Source: JAPSGM01 sp963777045
GTDB lineage: Bacteria; Chloroflexota; Limnocylindria; QHBO01
Assembly: GCA_963777045.1 (NCBI GenBank)
Contig: CAVZPD010000010.1
Span: forward strand, 186,001-250,000
Reading direction: 5' to 3'
Length of the DNA stretch: 64,000 nucleotides
The notes beneath the pieces are model-generated. The model saw only the letters and a program-made list of their open reading frames with translations. It was not told where the DNA came from and did not search any database. Each line of letters starts with the position of its first letter. The first letter of the stretch is position 1. Position numbers and translations under genes: made by a program. Shown one piece after another: positions 25,435 through 36,376 of this stretch.

Positions 25435-26079
25435 CTAGCCCGTCCGGCCGCGTGCCTCGAGGATCACGACCTGGGTCTCGCTTGGCAGCGAGGTTGCGTG
25501 CAGGACCGCCTTCGGCTGCCGCATCGGCTCACCAATTCCCATCTCGTGGACGAACTTCTCTGGACCGAGCAGGTCGTCGGAGCCGCCATCGACCGCGTAG
25601 TGCATGGGGATGGCGAGCTTCGGGCTGATCTGGGAGACGACCTCGGCAGCCTCCGACGGCGAGATGGTGAAGTTGCCGCCGGCCGGCACCAGGAGGACGT
25701 CGACCGGGCCGAGGTCCGTGAGCTGCTCCTCGGTGAGAAGGTGGCCCAGGTCGCCGAGGTGGCAGACGTGGACCCCGTCCACCTCGACGGTGAAGATCAC
25801 GTTCTCGCCGCGCTCAGCACCACGCGAACCGTCGTGGAAGGTGCGGACACCCGTCGCGAGCACGCCGTGATACTCGTACTCGCCGGGGCGGGTCAGGGTA
25901 AGGCCGGCCGTGATCGACCGCGTGTAGGTGTGGTCCTTGTGGCCGTGGGAGAGGGTCAGGAGGTCCACGTCGTGCTTTCCGGCCACGAAGCCGGTCGACG
26001 GGGGGCAGGGATCGGTGATGACCGTCGCCTCACGGCCTTTCAGTCGGAAGCAGGCGCGGCCGTACCAGGTGATCTCCAT
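25435..26079 (-). CDS. MBL-fold metal-dependent hydrolase (UlaG/COG2220-like)
   Basis: A 214-residue metallo-beta-lactamase-fold protein. The metal site is LSHGHKDH near residue 44, with a late aspartate in CHLGDLGHLL and histidine in IPMHYAVDG. The N-terminal WYGRACFRLKG and short length match the COG2220 branch of small hydrolases whose substrates are mostly unknown. The frame continues upstream, but MEITWYG at 26079 is the conserved start. TACACT lies 10 nt before it, so the leader is very short. It is divergent from the zincin gene. Confidence 0.85.
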   Translation of the reverse strand: MEITWYGRACFRLKGREATVITDPCPPSTGFVAGKHDVDLLTLSHGHKDHTYTRSITAGLTLTRPGEYEYHGVLATGVRTFHDGSRGAERGENVIFTVEVDGVHVCHLGDLGHLLTEEQLTDLGPVDVLLVPAGGNFTISPSEAAEVVSQISPKLAIPMHYAVDGGSDDLLGPEKFVHEMGIGEPMRQPKAVLHATSLPSETQVVILEARGRTG

Positions 26080-26130
26080 CGGTTCGGGGAGTGTACGCCA
26101 GCCACGGACGCGGCACTTCCGGAGATAGCA

Positions 26131-26166
26131 CGAGCGCCGGTGCCCGCCCAATGACACCGGCGCTCG
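26131..26166. other. Perfect 12-bp hairpin in a divergent intergenic region
   Basis: CGAGCGCCGGTG (26131-26142) pairs exactly with CACCGGCGCTCG (26155-26166) around a 12-nt loop. It is 5' of both neighbours (MBL gene on minus, zincin gene on plus), where a terminator is not expected. It could end an unannotated short transcript, shape a leader, or bind a regulator. Confidence 0.5.
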
Positions 26167-26319
26167 AAGGAGGGAGGGTGGAGGTAGAAACCCGACTGGA
26201 TCTCCAACTCGCATGGTGAAAATTACGCCCCGGATGTGAATCCCCAAGACCGCGCCGGCTTAAGAAAACACAATCTTCGCGTTCCCCCTGCCGGGCGGGC
26301 CGATGGGACAATGGGGCCG

Positions 26320-27618
26320 ATGTCGACAACTGGCCGAACCGCAGTCCTCTCCCTCGTCGTGATCCTGGCCGTCGCCATGGTCGGCGTCCTGGTGCTGCGA
26401 CAGGTGGGCGCGCCCATCGGCCAGGGTCCCGGCGTCACGCCGGCGTCCAGCCCCACGCCCGTCGCAACGGGCACGGCGCGTCCGAGTGCGAGCCCCTCGC
26501 CGGCGGGGGATACGGCGAGGGATCTCGCCCAGATCGAGGGCGAAGTGCGCGACCTGCGCGAGCTGCCGGAGCCGGAGATCGGCGCCCCCGATGTCATCAC
26601 CCGCGCACAGCTCAGCGACGAGGTGCAGGCCATCCTGGACGAGAGCTGGACGCCCGCGGAGCTGCAGCGGGCCAACCTCACGCTGCAGGCGATGGGCCTG
26701 TTGACGGCCGACCAGGACATACGGCGGCTGACGGCGCGCCTGCTGGAGGGGCAGGTGCTCGGCTTCTACGACTACACCAAGGAGCGCATGGTGGTCGTCT
26801 CCGACGCCGGCCTCACGCCCGAGGCGCGCGTCACCTACGCCCACGAGTACACGCACGCGCTGCAGGACTCTGCCTTCGACGCCGGCGCCCGGCTCGACGC
26901 GTTGACCGGCGACGACGCTATCGGCGCCTACCAGGCCCTGGTCGAGGGTGACGCGACGCTGCTCATGTTCCAGTGGGCCTTCGCGCACCTGTCGCCCGAT
27001 GAGCTTGGACAGGTCGGGGCGACCCCGCTCCCGGACATGACCGGGATCCCGGACTGGATGATCCAGCAGCTGCAGTGGCCGTACCTCGCCGGCCTCAACT
27101 TCCTGGCTTCGGTCTCCGGCATGAGCGTCGTGCCGGGCGCCGGCGCGAACTGGGAGGCCGTCGACGAGGTGTACGCGGATCCGCCGGCGTCGACCGAGCA
27201 GGTGATCCATCCGGACAAGTACATCAGCGGCGAGGCGCCGCTGGTCGTGGAGGCACCCGCCGTCGCCGACGCGCTCGGGACGGGCTGGGAGGACCTCAGC
27301 CCGAACACGGCCGGCGAGGCAATGATCTCGATATGGCTCGCCGAGCTCGGGGCGGTCAGTCCCGACGCGGCGGCTGCCGGCTGGGGCGGCGATCGCCAGG
27401 TGGTGGCGAGCGGCCCGAACGGCGAGTGGGCTCTCGCGTGGCGCATGGTGTGGGATACGCCCGCCGATACCCAGGAGTTCTTCGCGGCAGGCCAGGAGCT
27501 CGACCCGACCGCCGGCACCACCATGTCGATCCTTCGCCCTGCGAGCGGCGAGACGCTGGTCCTTCGCACGTCGTCGTCCGAGCTGCTCGCCACGCTCGAG
27601 GCGGCGCTGGGCGGCTGA
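26320..27618 (+). CDS. Secreted or membrane-anchored zincin-type metallopeptidase
   Basis: A 432-residue protein with an N-terminal hydrophobic segment (AVLSLVVILAVAMVGVLVL) acting as signal anchor, then a Pro/Ser/Thr-rich linker of about 35 residues. The zinc-peptidase motif HEYTHALQD lies near residue 182 with a downstream glutamate in LVEGDATLLMF, as in HExxH families where the third ligand is a later Glu. The remaining domain has no clear family signature. GACAAT at 26307-26312 lies 7 nt before ATG 26320, favouring this start over ATG 26311. The substrate is unknown. Confidence 0.8.
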   Translation: MSTTGRTAVLSLVVILAVAMVGVLVLRQVGAPIGQGPGVTPASSPTPVATGTARPSASPSPAGDTARDLAQIEGEVRDLRELPEPEIGAPDVITRAQLSDEVQAILDESWTPAELQRANLTLQAMGLLTADQDIRRLTARLLEGQVLGFYDYTKERMVVVSDAGLTPEARVTYAHEYTHALQDSAFDAGARLDALTGDDAIGAYQALVEGDATLLMFQWAFAHLSPDELGQVGATPLPDMTGIPDWMIQQLQWPYLAGLNFLASVSGMSVVPGAGANWEAVDEVYADPPASTEQVIHPDKYISGEAPLVVEAPAVADALGTGWEDLSPNTAGEAMISIWLAELGAVSPDAAAAGWGGDRQVVASGPNGEWALAWRMVWDTPADTQEFFAAGQELDPTAGTTMSILRPASGETLVLRTSSSELLATLEAALGG

Positions 27619-27628
27619 GCGCGCCCCG

Positions 27629-29293
27629 CTACATCGAATCGGGGGCCGAGATTCCGAGCAGCCCCAGGCCATTGGCGATCACCTGGCGCGTCGCGTCGGT
27701 CAGCGCGACGCGAGCCTGGGAGAGCTCACGATCTTCGGGTGCCTCGGGGAGCACCCGGCAGTCGCGGTAGAACTGGCTGAAGAGCTGCGCGACCTCCAGG
27801 CAGTAGCGGGTCAGCTCGTGCGTCTCCCGTCTCGTCGCGGACTCGGCAACGACATCGGGCAGGAGCAGGAGCTGATTGATGAGCGCCTGCTCGGCGGGGT
27901 GCCGGAGGTGGGCCGATGCACTGGCGGCATCGGCCTCAACGCCAGCGGCGCCCGCGTTGCGCAGGATGGAGGCGCAGCGCGCGTGGGCGTACTGCACGTA
28001 GTAGACGGGGTTCTCCGCGCTCTGGCTCTTCGCAAGCTCGATATCGAAGTCGATCCCGCTGCTGGCGGCGCGCGAACCGAAGAACCAGCGCGCGGCATCC
28101 GGACCGATCTCGGCCAGCAGCTCGTCGAGCGACACGAACTCGCCGGCGCGCTTGCTCATCGAATCGACCTCGCCCCCGCGGACGAAGCGCACCCAGGCGA
28201 TCAGGATGACCTGGACCGCCTCCCGGTCATGGCCCAGCGCCTCGGCCGCGTTCCGCAGGCGGGCCACGGTGCCGTGGTGATCGGCCCCCCACAGGTAGAT
28301 CAGCTCGTCGAAGCCGCGGCTGAACTTCTCGGTCACGTAGCCGATGTCGGAGGCGAAGTAGGTCGGCTGCCCGTTGGATCGGTAGACGACGCGATCCTTG
28401 TCGTCGCCGTAGGCGGTCGAACGGAACCAGGTCGCGCCGTCCTGCTGGTAGACGTGCCCGCCGGACCGCAGCTGCTCGATCGCCCGCTCCACCCAGCCCT
28501 CGTCGTGTAGCGACCCCTCTCCCTTCCAGACGTCGAAGTGCACCCCCAGGCGCTCCAGGCTGTCCTCGATCCCGGCTCGCACCTGCTCCGACGCCCATCG
28601 GCCCAGGACCCAGCCCACATCGGCGCCGTCCTCGTTGGCTGCCTGCCAGACATCATCGGGGACCGCTGCGGCCAGCGGACGCACGTAGTCGCCGTGGTAG
28701 CCATCCTCCGGGATCGGCTCGCCGTTGCGGCGCGCGAGCACGGAGAGGCCGAGGTTGCGGACCTGCGCCCCGAAGTCGTTGAAGTAGTACTCGCGGGTAA
28801 CGTGGTGGCCGGCACCCTCCAGGACGCGGGCCAGCAGGTCGCCGACGAAGGCGCCTCGGGCGTTGCCGACCGTCAGCGGGCCGGTCGGGTTGGCACTGAC
28901 GAACTCGACGTTGATCCGCCGCCGCTCCGCCGCGCGCACGCGGCCGTAGGCGGAGCCGGCGTCCAGGATCTCGCCGACCTGGCCGGCGACCCAGCCGGGG
29001 TCGAGGCGGACGTTGAGGAAGCCAGGCGGCGCAACGGACACCTCGGCGACCCATTCCGGTGTTCCGAGGTGCTGCCGCAGCGTGTCGGCGATGCGCAGCG
29101 GTGCGTTGCGGACCACCGGGGCCAGCTGCAGCGCGGCGTTGGTCGCGTAGTCGCCGTGCTCCGGGCGCGCCGGCCGTTCGACGGAGATGGGCGGCAGCTC
29201 GGCGCCCTCGGGAATGTGAAGCTCGCCCGCTGCGGCGGCGTCGCGGATCGCGCGGCTGATGGCGTCGGCGAGCAGCTGGCGTGGCGTGGTCAT
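27629..29293 (-). CDS. argS: Arginyl-tRNA synthetase
   Basis: A 554-residue class I aminoacyl-tRNA synthetase that charges tRNA-Arg. The order is an N-terminal Add-1 domain, ANPTGPLTVGNARGAFVGD where the HIGH-type motif is written TVGNARG, the catalytic core with YLWGADHHGTVARL, MSKRAGEFVSLDELL as the KMSKS equivalent, and a C-terminal DALR anticodon domain ending RVALTDATRQVIANGL-GLLGI. Length fits the family. TAGAAT at 29303-29308 lies 9 nt before the ATG, suggesting a leaderless or nearly leaderless mRNA. Confidence 0.96.
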   Translation of the reverse strand: MTTPRQLLADAISRAIRDAAAAGELHIPEGAELPPISVERPARPEHGDYATNAALQLAPVVRNAPLRIADTLRQHLGTPEWVAEVSVAPPGFLNVRLDPGWVAGQVGEILDAGSAYGRVRAAERRRINVEFVSANPTGPLTVGNARGAFVGDLLARVLEGAGHHVTREYYFNDFGAQVRNLGLSVLARRNGEPIPEDGYHGDYVRPLAAAVPDDVWQAANEDGADVGWVLGRWASEQVRAGIEDSLERLGVHFDVWKGEGSLHDEGWVERAIEQLRSGGHVYQQDGATWFRSTAYGDDKDRVVYRSNGQPTYFASDIGYVTEKFSRGFDELIYLWGADHHGTVARLRNAAEALGHDREAVQVILIAWVRFVRGGEVDSMSKRAGEFVSLDELLAEIGPDAARWFFGSRAASSGIDFDIELAKSQSAENPVYYVQYAHARCASILRNAGAAGVEADAASASAHLRHPAEQALINQLLLLPDVVAESATRRETHELTRYCLEVAQLFSQFYRDCRVLPEAPEDRELSQARVALTDATRQVIANGLGLLGISAPDSM

Positions 29294-29339
29294 GGGCGGC
29301 CGATTCTAGCGCCCGCCGCGACGCGGCCGTCGGGATCGA

Positions 29340-29705
29340 TCAGATGAGGGTCGTGAAGTGGCGCGCGACGAGACGAGCTCGACGGACGAAGGGGCGGTGG
29401 GATCGGACGGCGCGGACGCCCAGCCGCGCTGCGATGAGGGCGAGCGCCACGCCGGCGATGGCGAGGGTCATCACGGGCGCTTCGTGCGGAGCGCCCTGCA
29501 GCGCCGTCGCCGTCGCAGAGGTCGCTGCGCTCACGTGGCCCGAGGCGGCGCTGCCGGCGGTGACCACGGCATCGTGCATCGACGACGCAGCGTCGACGGC
29601 CGAGATGTCGGACGCCCACACCAGGGTCGCCAGGTAGGCACCCGCGACGAGCATGAGTGCCAGCACACGTGGCAGCGAAGGACGCTGCCGGGTCGAACGA
29701 TCCAT
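29340..29705 (-). CDS. Small membrane protein of unknown function
   Basis: A 121-residue protein with an N-terminal hydrophobic segment (RVLALMLVAGAYLATLVWAS) that may be a signal or anchor, an Ala/Ser/Thr-rich extracytoplasmic stretch and a second transmembrane segment (VMTLAIAGVALALIAARLG) followed by a basic tail (VRAVRSHRPFVRRARL). GGGAGGAA abuts the ATG, a rather tight ribosome-binding site. No homology is recognised. It lies alone between argS and ftcD on the same strand. Confidence 0.55.
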   Translation of the reverse strand: MDRSTRQRPSLPRVLALMLVAGAYLATLVWASDISAVDAASSMHDAVVTAGSAASGHVSAATSATATALQGAPHEAPVMTLAIAGVALALIAARLGVRAVRSHRPFVRRARLVARHFTTLI

Positions 29706-29806
29706 TTCCTCCCTCGGTCGATATCGCGGAACGCGGGTCCACCCCGCGGCCGCGGTTCCCCCTCGCGGTGCAACGGGAAGCAGGATTCGTGCCCAACCCG
29801 GCGCGT

Positions 29807-30724
29807 TCAGCGCTCGCGCGCGATCCGTAGCTCCAGGGCCTGGTCAGGCGAGAAGTCGCGCAGGCCGAGCGCATCCGCCGCGACCTCGAGCAGCGACGCG
29901 GTCGGCGCCAGGCCGATGAGCTCGCAGTGGTGGATGTCGGTCCCCCCTTCGAGCGCCAGCCGGCGGATCTCGCGCACCACGCTGCTGATCCCCGTTCGCT
30001 CCCAATCGACCAGGTTGAGGCTGACCTGTGCGTAGCGGCGTTCGCCGGGATTCTCGAGCAGGACGCCCATGGCCTGGATCGCCGGCATGCCTCCGGAGGA
30101 CTCGCGAATGGTGTGGGCGATGCGCTTGGCGAGCGCCACGTCATCGGTTGCCAGGTTGACGTTGAAGGCGATCAGTGGCTTGCGCGCTCCCACGGCGATG
30201 GCGCCGCCGCGGGGGTGCATCCGGCTGGGGCCGAAGTCCGGGGCACGCTCCAGGTTCGTGCCGATCTCCGCCTTGAGGCCCTCGTACTGGCCGCGGCGCA
30301 CGTCGGCCAGGCGCCGGCGCTCCGGCCGGAGCGCCGCCTCGCCGTACAGGTAGACGGGCAGGTCGAAGACCTTGGCGATCTGCTCGCCGAAGCGACGCGC
30401 CAGGTCCACGCACTCGTCCAGGCGCGTTCCGCCCAGCGGCACGAAGGGCATCACGTCCACGGCGCCGATGCGCGGGTGCGCACCGGCGTGCTGCTCCATG
30501 TCGATCAGCTGGATGGCGCGGCCGACGGCGGCGGTGGCCGCACGGACGACGGACTCCGCCTGTCCCGCGAACGTCACGACGCTGCGGTTGTGCGTTTCAT
30601 CGCGCGAATGATCGAGCACGGTCACGCCGTCGATCTGGCCGATGGCGTGGACGATCTCCTCGATCACCTCGGGACGGCGTCCCTCGCTGAAGTTCGGGAC
30701 GCATTCGATGAGGCTGGCCACCAT
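29807..30724 (-). CDS. ftcD: Glutamate formimidoyltransferase
   Basis: A 305-residue enzyme that moves the formimino group of N-formimino-glutamate to tetrahydrofolate in histidine degradation. Recognised by the N-terminal ECVPNFSEGRRPEVIEEIV, the DETHNRSVVTF catalytic-site block, DMEQHAGAHPRIGAVDVMPFVP, and ARKPLIAFNVNL followed by the C-terminal subdomain (VQVSLNLVD-type AQVSLNLVDWERTG). The cyclodeaminase half is not fused here; it is a separate gene at 48225-48881. TATCAT at 30731-30736 lies 6 nt before ATG 30724, a leaderless arrangement that sets the start although the frame is open further upstream. Confidence 0.93.
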   Translation of the reverse strand: MVASLIECVPNFSEGRRPEVIEEIVHAIGQIDGVTVLDHSRDETHNRSVVTFAGQAESVVRAATAAVGRAIQLIDMEQHAGAHPRIGAVDVMPFVPLGGTRLDECVDLARRFGEQIAKVFDLPVYLYGEAALRPERRRLADVRRGQYEGLKAEIGTNLERAPDFGPSRMHPRGGAIAVGARKPLIAFNVNLATDDVALAKRIAHTIRESSGGMPAIQAMGVLLENPGERRYAQVSLNLVDWERTGISSVVREIRRLALEGGTDIHHCELIGLAPTASLLEVAADALGLRDFSPDQALELRIARER

Positions 30725-30746
30725 GGACCGATGATAGGCCGCTCCC

Positions 30747-31928
30747 TCAGGCGTCGGCGGCCGCAGCCTGCCGCGGGTCGTCGCGGCCGATGGGGTCCGG
30801 GTTGACGCCGTCGCGCGCGGGCGAGCGCGCTCGGCGAGCAGCTGGAGCGGGATGGCGGCTCCCAGCGCGGTCGTGACGACGCGCGGCAGGTGGCGGTGAG
30901 GGGGACCGCGGCGCGTCCGGCCGGGGTGAGCTCGCGCGGGCAGGTCGTCGCCGAGGTCGGCCGCGACCAGGGCGGCCGCCGGCATGCCCAGCTGCGCCGC
31001 CGCACGCAGGCTCGACACTGCGCGCTCGACCAGCTCCGACGCCCCGCCCTTCCCCATCGGTCAGGATCAGGACCAGGCCCGTGGTCTCGTCGGCCGCCGC
31101 CGAGGTGGCCATGCAGCAGCGTCTCCAGCTGCAGGGCGCTGCCGGCAGGCGGGGACCCTCCTCGAGCTTGAGCGCCAGCTCGCGCGCGGGACGTAGTCGA
31201 TGCCGGAGCCGATGACGAGGATCGCGAGCAGCCCGCCAGGCGCGCGGCGATCCCCTCGGCGGAGGCGGCATCGTCGGCGGACATCCAGCAGGGCGCGAAC
31301 TGCGACGCCGTCGATCCGTCCCCGCCACGCGATCGCGCGAGGAGAGCGCCGCGCCGGCCACCAGCGGCGAGAGGTAGCCGACGGTGTGGCACCAGCTCTG
31401 GTCCTGCTCGCCGGTGAGCAGCAGGTGGTCGGCCAGCACTGCGCCAGGGGAAGCGGGTCCAACCGTGATCAGCGCGGTCATCGTCCCCGCATCGCGCGCG
31501 CGCTCCAGGGCGAGGTTGGTGGCCCAGGTGCCGCCCTCGTGCGAGACGGCCAGCAGCAGTCCTGCGTCCGGCACGCGTGCCCGGCCAGCTCGAACGCCTG
31601 GACCGATGCAACGGCCGGAGCCGGACAGGCCGGCACGTGCGCAGCGCATCGGCCAGGAAGGCGGCGAGCGCCATGGCCCGTGCTCGGAGGTGCCGCAGCC
31701 GGTGGTGATGATCGGCTGCCCGATCGGCGCGGCGGCCGGCGGATCGCCTCGGCCAGCCGCTCCGGCGCCGGGTCAGTCGCGAGTCGACCGACGATGCGCT
31801 CGGCCAGCGCCGGCTCGGCGGCGATCATCTCGGTCATCGCGTAGGGCGGCCCGTCACGCAGCGCCGGCATCGTCGAGGAGCCCACGGGTCGGGCGGCCCG
31901 GGGAGCGGGGCACCGGGTCGAATGTCAT
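30747..31928 (-). pseudogene. SIS-domain sugar-phosphate isomerase/aminotransferase-like gene with many frameshifts
   Basis: Joining segments from all three minus-strand frames reconstructs a protein of about 390 residues. MTFDPVPRSPG leads to PPYAMTEMIAAEPALAERI, IITTGCGTSEHG, MALAAFLADALR, LLLAVSHEGGTWATN, GEQDQSWCHTVGYLSPL, ILVIGSGIDYVPA, ARELALKLEEG, LVLILTDGEG and ALVAADLGDDLPA, ending DDPRQAAAADA. This is the two-SIS-domain architecture of GlmS-like or AgaS-like proteins. At least eight indels lie mostly in runs of G or C, with almost no in-frame stops inside conserved blocks. That looks more like sequence error or very recent damage than old decay. TAGCAT at 31936-31941 lies 7 nt before ATG 31928, so the promoter is intact. 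Confidence 0.8.
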
Positions 31929-32272
31929 GGCGGCGATGCTACCCGCGCGCGAAGGCTGTCGGCATGTCCTACCTGCCATGGCCGCCGGACCGCCAGCGCA
32001 CCACCGCGGCACCGGTCCCGGGCCGGGCGGCCGACGCCGATCTCGTCAACCTGCTCGACTACGAGCCTGCCGCGGCCGCGCGGCTGGATATCGCGGCCCT
32101 CGCCTACTACGCCGGCGGTGCCCGTGACGAGCGCACGCTCGCGGACAACCGTGACGCCTTTGCGCGACGCCGCTTCGTCCCCGGGTGATGACCGGGGTCG
32201 GCGAGGTCGACCTGGCGGTGGAGGTGCTGGGTCGCTCGTGGCCCGTGCCGATCTGGATCGCCCCGACCGCCC

Positions 32273-33898
<1,626 letters not shown>

Positions 33899-33913
33899 CC
33901 GCCGATGATAAGC

Positions 33914-33933
33914 CCGGGCAGTGCAATGCCCGG
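33914..33933 (-). promoter_or_regulatory. Dyad overlapping the hutU promoter
   Basis: CCGGGCA (33914-33920) and TGCCCGG (33927-33933) form a 7-bp dyad immediately upstream of the hutU -10 element (33905-33910), within the -35 to -10 spacer. This is the right place for a repressor operator. The regulator is not identified. Confidence 0.4.
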
Positions 33934-34248
33934 CGCAGTCGCCGCGCCGTCAGCAAGCGCGAGCACGGGCGCCATTGAGAAGCGCTGCACGATGGAGCGC
34001 TTCCTTCGCCGGGCGTCCTGCCGGGAAGGGCAACGCCGTCGACGGGCAGCACCAGGGTCAAGCGTAGAGACCAGCCCGACGGGTAATGCCGATCGGCAGC
34101 GGCCCGGACAGGTCGGTCGCAGGTTCAGCTCAACCGCCGGCCCCCGCAGTGCGCTGGGTACTCGAGCAGATTCCCACGTTCAATGCCACGTCTCGCATTT
34201 CGACCGAGCCGTGCAACGTCAGTCAGCGCGTTGGCCGAGGACGACACG
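33934..34248. other. Gap between hutU promoter and the first repeat-protein pseudogene
   Basis: About 315 bp of GC-rich sequence with no supported gene on either strand. The degraded downstream gene could originally have extended into it, because several minus-strand frames remain open here. Confidence 0.5.
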
Positions 34249-35638
34249 TCACCATTCGTCGCTTCCGGCCCGAATCGTGACCGCGATCCGCGCGTCCGCG
34301 CGGCGCGAGGGCGCACGGCCGGCGCGGAGGGCGCCGTCGAACCGAGCGACCGTCGCCGCTGCCCAGCACGAATGGCTGGCTGCCGTGGACTCCCGGGGTA
34401 CGACGGCAATGACAACCCCGTTCGCGACCGGCGGCGATGCGAATCCCTGATCTGTCTCCGAGAGGACGATCGGAGCGCTCCACGCTGCCATCGGGGGTGA
34501 GCCAGAGCGCCAGTCCTCGGGTGCGCCCGATCCACCGAAGGGGTCGGCAAGGTAGGAATCGTAGGCGATGGCGATAGCGGCCGTGGTTGGCGCCGTTCCG
34601 GCGGCCCACATTCGCGCAGGCCCGGCGTCGACTCCGAGACCAGGGGGGGCCGAGCGGCCACCGTCCACGTTTCGATCTCCGCCGATCCGCGAGCAGCCGA
34701 CCCGGAGCGGCCGCGAGGTGCTGCAGCGCGTCGAACCGGTCGTCCGGGAAGGGATCTCCTCCCAACTCCGGCCGTCCACCGAGATCCAGGTCGTGGCGCC
34801 GTATCCGCCGTGCCCGGTGTGAAGCGGAGACTGAGGAGAGCCGACTGCACCAGTTCGTCACCGCACCAAGGTCCACGGGGAAGTGGTCGCTGCTTCACCG
34901 GGAAGGCCGTTCCGCATGGTCCAGGTGTTCCCATCGGCCGCCGTCGGTGGACGTCCATTCCGACGCGTAGCCGTTGTCACAGCACCCGATCCCCTGCCAG
35001 CCGAGGCCGATGAGCTCTCCCTTGAACGAGGCGACGGTCGTCATCCAGAAGCGCTGTCCCGGCTCGTCATCCGGCCTGAACTCGACGTAGGGCGGGTCGA
35101 CGGGCTCCGAGGGCTGCAGCTGACCGTCGGACTGGAGCACGTAGGCAACGGCGATCCCGTCGATCCGCCCCCCGACCGCCACGAACCGGTCACCGGTCGA
35201 CTCGAGGTCGTTGATCGACACTCCGTCCGCAGCAATCGATCGACTGCCAGCCGGTCCACGGACCGCGCGGCGGGAGTGTCGGGGACGACGGAGTACATCT
35301 CGCGCATCGGCTGATTCGAGAAGAGATGCGTGGGCCGACGAGGGTGATTCCGTTGCCGCGCTGCGTCGGCTCCTGGCTGTCCGAAGCCGGCGGTGGCGAT
35401 GCCTGCGCCGATGGCCACGGGGATGGACTGCGGGCGCCTGTCACCGGAAGCAGACGCGTGGCCGCAACGCCGGTGATGCCCGCGGCGAGCACGACGAAGC
35501 CCGCGGCCAGCCAAGTGACGCCGCGACCGGGAGGCGCGAGGTGGCCATCGGAGGGGCCGGTCTCGCCGGCGCGCGGTCCTCGGCGGCCGAAAGTCGTGAA
35601 TGTAGACGCACCTCGAAATCGTCGCGCTCTTCATTCAT
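34249..35638 (-). pseudogene. Frameshifted membrane-anchored W-x-S-x-DG repeat protein, partner of ECF sigma factor A
   Basis: The start MNEERDDFEVRLHSRLSAAED overlaps the sigma stop by 8 nt. Following the coding signal across frames gives a transmembrane helix (VTWLAAGFVVLAAGITGVAA), a Ser/Pro-rich linker, and an extracytoplasmic part with repeated W-x-S-x-DG-x-x-W motifs (EWTSTDGGRWEHL, TTWISVDGRSWEEIP) ending VTIRAGSDEW. These motifs are typical of BNR/sialidase-like beta-propellers. At least five frame changes break it. By position it would be an anti-sigma or sensor protein, as in the second copy at 36749-37897. Whether it is truly dead or a sequence-quality artefact cannot be told from the bases alone. 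Confidence 0.7.
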
Positions 35639-36131
35639 CGGTCAGTGCCTCGCGCATGTGGGCCTTCGCCCGCGACAGCCAGCTGGCGACGGTTCCCGGC
35701 GCCACGCCAAGCAGTCGAGCGATCTCCAGCTGCGTGTAGCCGTCCACGACGTTCATGAGCAACGCCGCGCGGTGCTCGCGGCGGAGCCCGCGCAGGGCAT
35801 CGGCCAGGGAAGGGTCCTCGGCATCGGTCCATGGCTCGCGCTCCGTCCGCCGGCCGAACAGGCCAAGGAACCGTCGGCGTCGGTCGCGCTCGTTGAACGC
35901 CAGGCGGAGGCCGATGGTGTGGAGCCAGGCGCGCACGTCGCGCCCGTCGAATCGCTCCCATGCCCGGAAGGCGCGCAGGTAGGCCTCCTGCGCCAGGTCC
36001 TTGCCGCCCTCGTGGTCACCGACGACGAGCGTCAGGCGCCGGACGAGCCCGGGGTAGTGCGGGGCGACCGCATCGGTGAATTCGTCGGCGCGGGTGCGAG
36101 GTTGGGCGTCCACCCAGGCGATTCCCTCCAT
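35631..36131 (-). CDS. ECF RNA polymerase sigma factor A (first of a paralogous pair)
   Basis: A 166-residue intact sigma-70-like protein. Region 2 is VAPHYPGLVRRLTLVVGDHEGGKDLAQEAYLRAF with the promoter-melting helix DVRAWLHTIGLRLAFNERD. Region 4 is LRREHRAALLMNVVDGYTQLEIARLLGV, APGTVASWLSRAKAHMREAL. It is about half identical by eye to the sigma factor at 37897-38367. A promoter motif with identical spacing lies upstream of both (here 36141-36168). The -10-like TGTTGTA ends 9 nt before the ATG, so translation is probably leaderless. The adjacent 8-nt overlapping gene is its likely regulator. Confidence 0.92.
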   Translation of the reverse strand: MEGIAWVDAQPRTRADEFTDAVAPHYPGLVRRLTLVVGDHEGGKDLAQEAYLRAFRAWERFDGRDVRAWLHTIGLRLAFNERDRRRRFLGLFGRRTEREPWTDAEDPSLADALRGLRREHRAALLMNVVDGYTQLEIARLLGVAPGTVASWLSRAKAHMREALTDE

Positions 36132-36140
36132 CTCGCCCCA

Positions 36141-36168
36141 TACAACAGGCGAGTCGCGCGGATTCTTG
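36141..36168 (-). promoter_or_regulatory. Probable autoregulated ECF promoter of sigma factor A
   Basis: On the minus strand CAAGAATCCG (36168-36159) and TGTTGTA (36147-36141) are separated by 11 nt. Sigma factor B has CAAGGATCCG-N11-TGTTGTA at the equivalent place. The shared sequence and exact spacing point to recognition by the ECF factors themselves. Confidence 0.65.
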
Positions 36169-36169
36169 C

Positions 36170-36376
36170 ACGCGAATCACCATTGACGCGACGCCAGAGG
36201 TCGGCCTGCAGACCGGAGACGAGCTGGTCGCCTTCGCTGAGGCTGGCGGCGTCCTCCTGCTGCCCCGCAGCGCGGTCAAGGGCCGACTGCGCGCGATGTT
36301 CCGCGCCGGCCCCAGCTTGGCGGACGAGCTGATCCGCGAGCGCCACGATGCCGCGCGGCGCGACGCCGCCGAATGA
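36170..36376 (+). pseudogene. Degraded AbrB/MazE-like antitoxin upstream of VapC
   Basis: The frame RITIDATPEVGLQTGDELVA ... GGVLLLPRSAVKGRLRAMF ends in an ATGA overlap with the PIN toxin, the normal antitoxin-toxin arrangement. The AbrB swapped-hairpin fold is recognisable (R-x-TID, LQTGDELV, GGVLLLP). The expected start codon is ACG (36170-36172) and the strand between TID and GLQTGD is shortened by about 15 residues relative to the family. Its 5' end abuts the -35 element of sigma factor A. It is probably a broken antitoxin. Confidence 0.55.

Noticed and set aside
30747..31900. Several overlapping frames in the SIS region as separate genes
   Set aside because: Fragments from the three frames join into one known domain order, so they are parts of one broken gene.
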